DNA from: Pontiella sp. | GTDB lineage: Bacteria > Verrucomicrobiota > Kiritimatiellia > Kiritimatiellales > Pontiellaceae | Length of the DNA: 10,652 bases | Direction of reading: 5' to 3' | Assembly (NCBI GenBank): GCA_029935255.1 | Contig: JAOZKS010000064.1 | Span: 1-10,652, forward strand | Shown here: positions 6,754 through 10,652 of the stretch, in pieces | How positions within the stretch are numbered: position 1 is the first letter of the stretch | Layout: the number at the start of each line of letters is the position of its first letter | The notes under the pieces: generated by a model | The model's database searches: none | Told to the model about the DNA's origin: nothing | Seen by the model: the letters and a program-made list of their open reading frames with translations, nothing else | Program-made: the position numbers and the translations under genes

Positions 6754-6790
6754 TTGACTCTGGTTTTTTCTGGGCCAGACTATTTGTCTG
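6754..6790 (+). promoter_or_regulatory. Possible promoter/operator of the exported protease gene
   Basis: TTGACT (6754-6759) resembles a -35 box. A weak -10 candidate lies at GACTAT/TATTTG (6778-6786), at less than ideal match and spacing. The same 37 bases hold a TCTGG direct repeat exactly 10 bp apart (6759-6763 and 6769-6773). They also hold a palindrome TCTGG-G-CCAGA (6769-6779) and an overlapping CAGAC-TATTT-GTCTG (6776-6790). Repeats spaced by one helical turn between promoter and start codon suggest a regulator-binding site, but this is only a pattern. Confidence 0.35.
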
Positions 6791-6811
6791 AAATCGTGAA
6801 GGGAACGGATT

Positions 6812-8560
6812 ATGGGATATGAATGGAAGATATTTGGTAGGGCATTGTTCTTTTTTGTTTTACTGCAAAGCACCTCCGGGTCTGCATCGCCGCGTGAATT
6901 CCTCCACGTCGTCTATGTGACGAACCGCGACCGGGCTCCGCTACCGAATTACAAAGCTCGTCTGCACCGCATCATGGCGGATGTTCAGGATTTCTACCGC
7001 ACGGAAATGGAGCGGAACGGATATGGCTCCAAAACCTTCAGACTCCACCTTGGAAAAGATGGGAATATGATTGTTCACCTTGTCACACTCGATTGGGATT
7101 TTGATCCGGAGCGCAAATTTTCGCCCAGGGAGCTTCGCCCTGTTATTGCCGAAACCCTTCGGAAAAAGGGGGGTGATGTGGATCAGGAATACATGGTCGT
7201 TTTTCAAAATGCCTATTGGAAAGACGGTGAAACATCCACCTATGATGTTGTTTATACGGGCAGTGGAGATCCTGTAAAGGGTTCAACGTGGGCTGTCGAT
7301 CATGAATGGCTCGATCCCGTGAATATTGATCCGGATCGAAAGGAGAAGATCAATGACCGGGGGCAGCGGCTAAGTGTCGGGGAGTTCAATGTGAAAATGA
7401 TCGGCGGCGTGGCTCACGAGTTTGGCCACGGGCTTGGTTTGCCGCATAATCACGAAACAAAAGCGGAATTCAGGCAGTATGGTAAGGCCCTGATGGGGGC
7501 GGGGAACTATACGTACCGTCAGGAAAGGCTTGGTAAAAGATCTCATGGTTCATTTCTGACTCAGGCGCATGCGTTTGTCCTTTCCCTTCATCCGCTTTTC
7601 AGTGGAAAGATCCCAGCCGGTTTTGAGATTCCAAGTGTGTTTCCTGAAGAGCTGTCTTTTGTTTCCAAGGGAGGGATGCTGCTGGTTTCCGGGCGCATCG
7701 CCCCGATGGACGAGGTTGCCGGAATCATCCTCTACCACGACCCCTTGCCAACGGGAGTGAACAAGGATTACGATGCCTTTTCCTATCTCGCCGAAATGAA
7801 GGGTTCAGGAATGTTTTCATCCACCATGCCCCTGATGGACGAAAAGGACTGCGCCCTCCATCTAAAGGTTTATTTCAAGAATGGGATGCACCGAACGTTT
7901 AGTTTCAATCAAGAAAACGGAAACGGGCTCGAAACGCTACGCACAGATTATTTACGTGAAAAGATCAAACAGGCCTTTCTGACAAAGGATGCTGCAATGT
8001 TGAAGACACTCCTTGCGGAACTGGAGCCTGTCGATCCCGAAGGTGCACAGCGAGCGCAGCTGTTCCTCAGGATTTCCGAGCAATGGAAGGGGTTTCGTAT
8101 TCCCGCTGAAATCGATCGAGGCGAAACAAAGATTTTTCTCTCTTCCACCCGTTGGGACGATGCTGCGGTCGGGTGGTACGTCCCCAGCTTCAATGGCGTG
8201 TTGGAGCCCGATGGAAAATGGTTCCGCCCCTTGGAAAGCTTGCAGGGGAAGCACCAGCAGGGATTATACGCGCACGCACCATCGCACTACACCTATACTC
8301 TCGGCGGAAAGTGGGCTCGGCTGAAAGTCCGCGTAGCCATTCAGCGTGGCGGGAACGCGGGGTCTGTCATTTTCGTCATCAAGGGTGATGGAAAGGAATT
8401 ATACCGATCATCCCTGATCCGGTTCCCCGATGGCGAATTCCCGGTTGATATTGATGTCTCCGGCATCCAAACCGTGGAACTGATTACCGAGCCCGGCGGC
8501 GATGGAACAAGCGGGGATTGGGGAATTTGGATTTCTCCGACGTTGCTTCGCCGTAAATAA
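6812..8560 (+). CDS. Exported metzincin-type zinc metalloprotease with C-terminal NPCBM domain
   Basis: The 582-residue protein starts with a signal peptide: a basic N-terminus to R10, hydrophobic ALFFFVLL (11-18) and a likely cut near SGSAS (22-26). Residues about 30-265 form the catalytic domain. AHEFGHGLGLPH (201-212) is the full metzincin zinc motif HExxHxxGxxH, with H202, H206 and H212 as zinc ligands and E203 as catalytic base. LMGAG (227-231) is a plausible Met-turn (M228). Residues about 275-370 look like a beta domain and 375-425 a helical linker. From about 438 to 580 is an NPCBM (carbohydrate-binding) domain, with GLYAHAPSHYTYTLGGKW, SVIFVIKGDGKEL and DGTSGDWGIW. The only cysteine is C347, so there is no cysteine-switch propeptide. 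GAAGGGAA (6798-6805) lies 6 nt before the ATG. It probably cuts glycoproteins or cell-wall-associated proteins outside the cytoplasm; the substrate is unknown. Confidence 0.8.
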   Translation: MGYEWKIFGRALFFFVLLQSTSGSASPREFLHVVYVTNRDRAPLPNYKARLHRIMADVQDFYRTEMERNGYGSKTFRLHLGKDGNMIVHLVTLDWDFDPERKFSPRELRPVIAETLRKKGGDVDQEYMVVFQNAYWKDGETSTYDVVYTGSGDPVKGSTWAVDHEWLDPVNIDPDRKEKINDRGQRLSVGEFNVKMIGGVAHEFGHGLGLPHNHETKAEFRQYGKALMGAGNYTYRQERLGKRSHGSFLTQAHAFVLSLHPLFSGKIPAGFEIPSVFPEELSFVSKGGMLLVSGRIAPMDEVAGIILYHDPLPTGVNKDYDAFSYLAEMKGSGMFSSTMPLMDEKDCALHLKVYFKNGMHRTFSFNQENGNGLETLRTDYLREKIKQAFLTKDAAMLKTLLAELEPVDPEGAQRAQLFLRISEQWKGFRIPAEIDRGETKIFLSSTRWDDAAVGWYVPSFNGVLEPDGKWFRPLESLQGKHQQGLYAHAPSHYTYTLGGKWARLKVRVAIQRGGNAGSVIFVIKGDGKELYRSSLIRFPDGEFPVDIDVSGIQTVELITEPGGDGTSGDWGIWISPTLLRRK

Positions 8561-8566
8561 CGGAGT

Positions 8567-8609
8567 TCCATTTTTCTCCTTTCTAAGGTTCTTCGGAGAA
8601 TTTAATGGA
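8567..8609. terminator. Two-part inverted repeat between convergent genes, possible bidirectional terminator
   Basis: TCCAT-TT-TTCTCC (8567-8579) pairs with GGAGAA-TTTA-ATGGA (8595-8609) around a 15-nt loop, with an internal bulge of two against four bases. It sits between the stop of the protease gene and the 3' end of the - strand oxidoreductase gene. T-rich or A-rich bases flank the stem but there is no long U-tract, so termination is plausible rather than clear. Confidence 0.38.
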
Positions 8610-8635
8610 GAATCGCTACTTCCGGGTGGAGGGCG

Positions 8636-9724
8636 CTAAGGCGTGAACATGCAAGCTTCCGCGAGTGCTTGCGCCTTGAGCGACAGCTCTGCGGCTTTGA
8701 AGACGTGCTCCTGCGTCATGGCTTTTTCGGTGCGGTTGAGGCTGTCGAGAATCAGCTCGCCGAAGAACGGAAAGCCGACGTTTTCGCGGCAGTCGATTTC
8801 CTGCTCGGCACCCGTGGTCAGGAAGATGCGGCTGTCGGGAGCCTTGCGGCAGGAATCCATGTATTTGCGGACTTCGAGCGTGCCCTCGGTGCCAATCACA
8901 AACGTGCGGCCATCGCCCCAGACGGGCGAGCCATCGGGCGTGAACCAGTCCATGCGGCAGTAGAACGAGGCTCCGTTATCAGCCGTTAACGATACCTCGC
9001 CAAAATCTTCGAGCTCCGGCATGTCGGGATGATTGAAATTGGCCACCCGCGCAAAGTTGACTTCAGCATCCTTTGCACCGGTGTAGGCGAGGAACTGCTC
9101 GAACTGGTGCGAGCCAATATCGGTGATGATTCCTCCATATTTCTCCTTCTGGAAAAACCAATCGGGACGGGTTTCCTTGCTTAGCCGGTGTGGCGCAAGA
9201 TTGATGACCTGAAGCACGCGGCCGATGGCCCCTTCGGCAATGAGCTCGCCGGCTTTCATCGCGCCTTCGTTGTGGAGCCGCTCACTGTAGTAGACCATGT
9301 ATTTCCGCCCGGTTTCCGCCACCTTGGCGCGTGCGGATTCAAGTTGATCGAGCGTGGTGAAGGGCGATTTGTCGGTAAAGTAATCCTTGCCGGCATCCAT
9401 GCAACGGAAGCCGATTCCAGCACGCTCGCAAGGAATGGCCGCCGCAGCGATGATGTGGATTGAATCATCTGAAAGAATCTGTTCGAAGGATTCGGCCACT
9501 TGAACTTCCGGGTTTTGTTCGAGGAAGCCGGCGACCTTTTCAGGGTCGGGGTCGTAGACCCATTTCAGCGTTGCGCCTGCGTCCTTCAGTCCATTGGTTT
9601 GTCCGTAGATATGGCCGTGGTCGAGGTGGGCTGCCGCAAAGTTGAATTCGCCGGGCTCCACGACCTTTTCGGCCTTAGCGGTCGGCGCGTAGGCGGCGCC
9701 GTTTCCAATGTTTGGATCCGCCAT
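8636..9724 (-). CDS. Gfo/Idh/MocA family oxidoreductase, divergent subfamily
   Basis: The 362-residue protein has the two-domain layout of the family: an N-terminal NAD(P)-binding Rossmann domain and a C-terminal alpha/beta domain that binds the sugar or inositol-like substrate. The first strand and turn read FNFAAAHLDHGHIYGQ (27-42), with HLDHGHIYG in place of the usual GxGxxG. VYDPDPEKV (56-64) ends the second strand. The EKP motif is changed to DKSPF (118-122), keeping the lysine K119. GGIITDIGSHQFEQFL (197-212) matches the family's GGxxxDxGxH motif, with D202 and H206. About 25 extra residues precede the first strand. The ATG is kept because GAGGAG lies 8 nt upstream and the start overlaps the permease stop (TAATG), a translational coupling. 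No twin-arginine signal is present, so it is cytoplasmic. The substrate is unknown. Confidence 0.9.
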   Translation of the reverse strand: MADPNIGNGAAYAPTAKAEKVVEPGEFNFAAAHLDHGHIYGQTNGLKDAGATLKWVYDPDPEKVAGFLEQNPEVQVAESFEQILSDDSIHIIAAAAIPCERAGIGFRCMDAGKDYFTDKSPFTTLDQLESARAKVAETGRKYMVYYSERLHNEGAMKAGELIAEGAIGRVLQVINLAPHRLSKETRPDWFFQKEKYGGIITDIGSHQFEQFLAYTGAKDAEVNFARVANFNHPDMPELEDFGEVSLTADNGASFYCRMDWFTPDGSPVWGDGRTFVIGTEGTLEVRKYMDSCRKAPDSRIFLTTGAEQEIDCRENVGFPFFGELILDSLNRTEKAMTQEHVFKAAELSLKAQALAEACMFTP

Positions 9725-10652
9725 TACTTCGTCTCCTCAGTAGTGGCCATTATTTTGATTTTGTCGATTACGCCGCCTTTGATTTTGATGGCCGCACCGA
9801 TGGTGGCCATGGCGATGGCGACCAGCAGGATCACGTTGACCACGGCACGCTTCCAGCCGGTTCCGACCGCGTCGCCAATGTAGCTGCGCTTGTTGTTCAT
9901 GATGAAGAAGATGACGTAGGCGATCGGCAGCATGGTCAGGCAAACGGCCGATGCCGCAACGGGCATCCACATGGGGGTGTTGGTGATGACGCCCAGGATT
10001 CCGATGGCCGGAACGAGGGCGAACATGCGGAAGCGTTTGGTGGTGTATTCAAGGCCGAACATTTCGCAGATGGTGAATCCGCAAACCACCATGTGCGTGC
10101 TGATGGCGCCGCAGGTCATCGCAATGAAGCCGAGGTCGAAAATCAATCGTCCGGCAGGCCCCATCGTCTGTATCAGCGCTTGTGCAGCATCCAGCGGCTT
10201 AAGCGGCGTGGACGGATCAAGCGGATAGACGGTGTTGGCCATTGCGATGATGATCAGCGAGGTGACCACAATGAAGGGGAGGAACATGGAGAGCGCTAGA
10301 TCCCAGCGCATGAGTTTGCGGTGCGACTTTCCCCAGCCTTTGGCAAGCAGGGTGTAGGGGTAGAGGAAGGTCATATTGATTCCGACCGCCGCGCCGATGG
10401 CACCGAGTACGGTGGTTACACCTTTTGCGGTGGTCGGCAGTCCGAACCCGAAATTGCATTCCTTAAGAATATCCATTCGTATGCCGGTCTTTAGAACGAC
10501 GGCACCAAACATGATGACCACAATGGCGATGGTGGTGCGCAGGAACCATTCGTAGATTTTGATCCCCTTGGCATCTTTGCCGTAGTTCCAGGTGGCGCAA
10601 ACGTTGATGCCGAGAATCAGCAGACCAATACCCCAGCTAGTTGCAAAGCCGA
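9724..10652 (-). CDS. Nramp-fold (NRAMP/APC superfamily) permease, C-terminal part; N-terminus outside window
   Basis: The frame is open to the right edge and gives 308 residues of an inner-membrane transporter with about eight hydrophobic segments visible (near residues 4-21, 36-54, 78-105, 116-140, 165-195, 207-222, 228-251 and 269-288). The segment LGAIGAAVGINMTFLYPYTLLAKGWGK aligns with helix 6 of Nramp metal transporters, whose usual core is GAxxMPHNLYLHS. Here Met, Pro and His become Gly, Ile and Asn, so the metal-coordinating methionine is missing. The DPGN motif of helix 1 would lie outside the window. RRKLMRW-like basic loops and a C-terminal tail (KIMATTEETK) follow family expectation. 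The stop codon shares a base with the start of the Gfo/Idh/MocA gene, so the two are co-translated. Import of an organic solute handled by that oxidoreductase is my inference; metal transport is the default database label. Confidence 0.82.
   Translation of the reverse strand, partial: GFATSWGIGLLILGINVCATWNYGKDAKGIKIYEWFLRTTIAIVVIMFGAVVLKTGIRMDILKECNFGFGLPTTAKGVTTVLGAIGAAVGINMTFLYPYTLLAKGWGKSHRKLMRWDLALSMFLPFIVVTSLIIIAMANTVYPLDPSTPLKPLDAAQALIQTMGPAGRLIFDLGFIAMTCGAISTHMVVCGFTICEMFGLEYTTKRFRMFALVPAIGILGVITNTPMWMPVAASAVCLTMLPIAYVIFFIMNNKRSYIGDAVGTGWKRAVVNVILLVAIAMATIGAAIKIKGGVIDKIKIMATTEETK

Noticed and set aside
6318..6791. Long + strand open frame opposite the exported beta-sandwich gene
   Set aside because: It is a complementary-strand shadow: the - strand frame has a signal peptide, ribosome-binding site and family-like motifs, and the + frame has none.
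9712..10299. Long + strand open frame rich in Asp, Gly and His opposite the permease
   Set aside because: Its composition is what the antisense of a membrane protein gene gives; no start signal or domain is visible.

Overview
This 10.65 kb window looks like chromosome from a Gram-negative bacterium of the PVC group. A marine Kiritimatiellota/Verrucomicrobiota-like genome is my best guess. The reasons are LPS heptose genes, a secreted protein ending in an NPCBM domain, a DUF1080/LamG-like secreted protein, and a Gfo/Idh/MocA oxidoreductase coupled to an Nramp-fold permease. The last three are gene types I associate with that group. The taxonomic call is inference; no rRNA or other marker is present.

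Left part (1-1991, + strand): the 3' end of a monomeric NADP-dependent isocitrate dehydrogenase (icd), then stand-alone heptose-1-phosphate adenylyltransferase (rfaE2) and ADP-heptose epimerase (hldD) with an ATGA overlap. The last two are late steps in making ADP-L-glycero-D-manno-heptose for the LPS core. A LOG/TIGR00725-type gene (1993-2472, - strand) converges on hldD with one base between them.

Middle (2610-5947, + strand): a tight three-gene run nadA-nifS-hisC (13 and 14 nt gaps), joining quinolinate synthase, a cysteine desulfurase likely to serve its Fe-S cluster, and histidinol-phosphate aminotransferase. A tRNA-Val(UAC) gene with encoded CCA and its own good promoter follows.

Right part: two divergent genes for exported proteins share a 119-nt intergenic region. 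One is a DUF1080/LamG-like protein (6036-6692, -). The other is a metzincin-type zinc protease with a C-terminal NPCBM domain (6812-8560, +). The leader of the first contains a perfect 7-bp hairpin that buries its Shine-Dalgarno sequence. The promoter side of the second contains stacked short repeats. After a small convergent hairpin region comes a - strand operon: an Nramp-fold permease (running off the right edge) whose stop codon overlaps the start of a Gfo/Idh/MocA oxidoreductase (TAATG). The permease lacks the usual Met/His metal-site residues in its helix-6 motif, and the oxidoreductase has altered NAD-binding and EKP motifs. They are therefore better read as an uptake-plus-dehydrogenase pair for an unknown, perhaps sugar-like, compound than as metal import.

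There is no CRISPR array, transposase, integrase or phage gene, and no gene-free stretch over 300 bases. The most noteworthy parts are the exported protease/NPCBM pair with its control region, and the permease-oxidoreductase pair.
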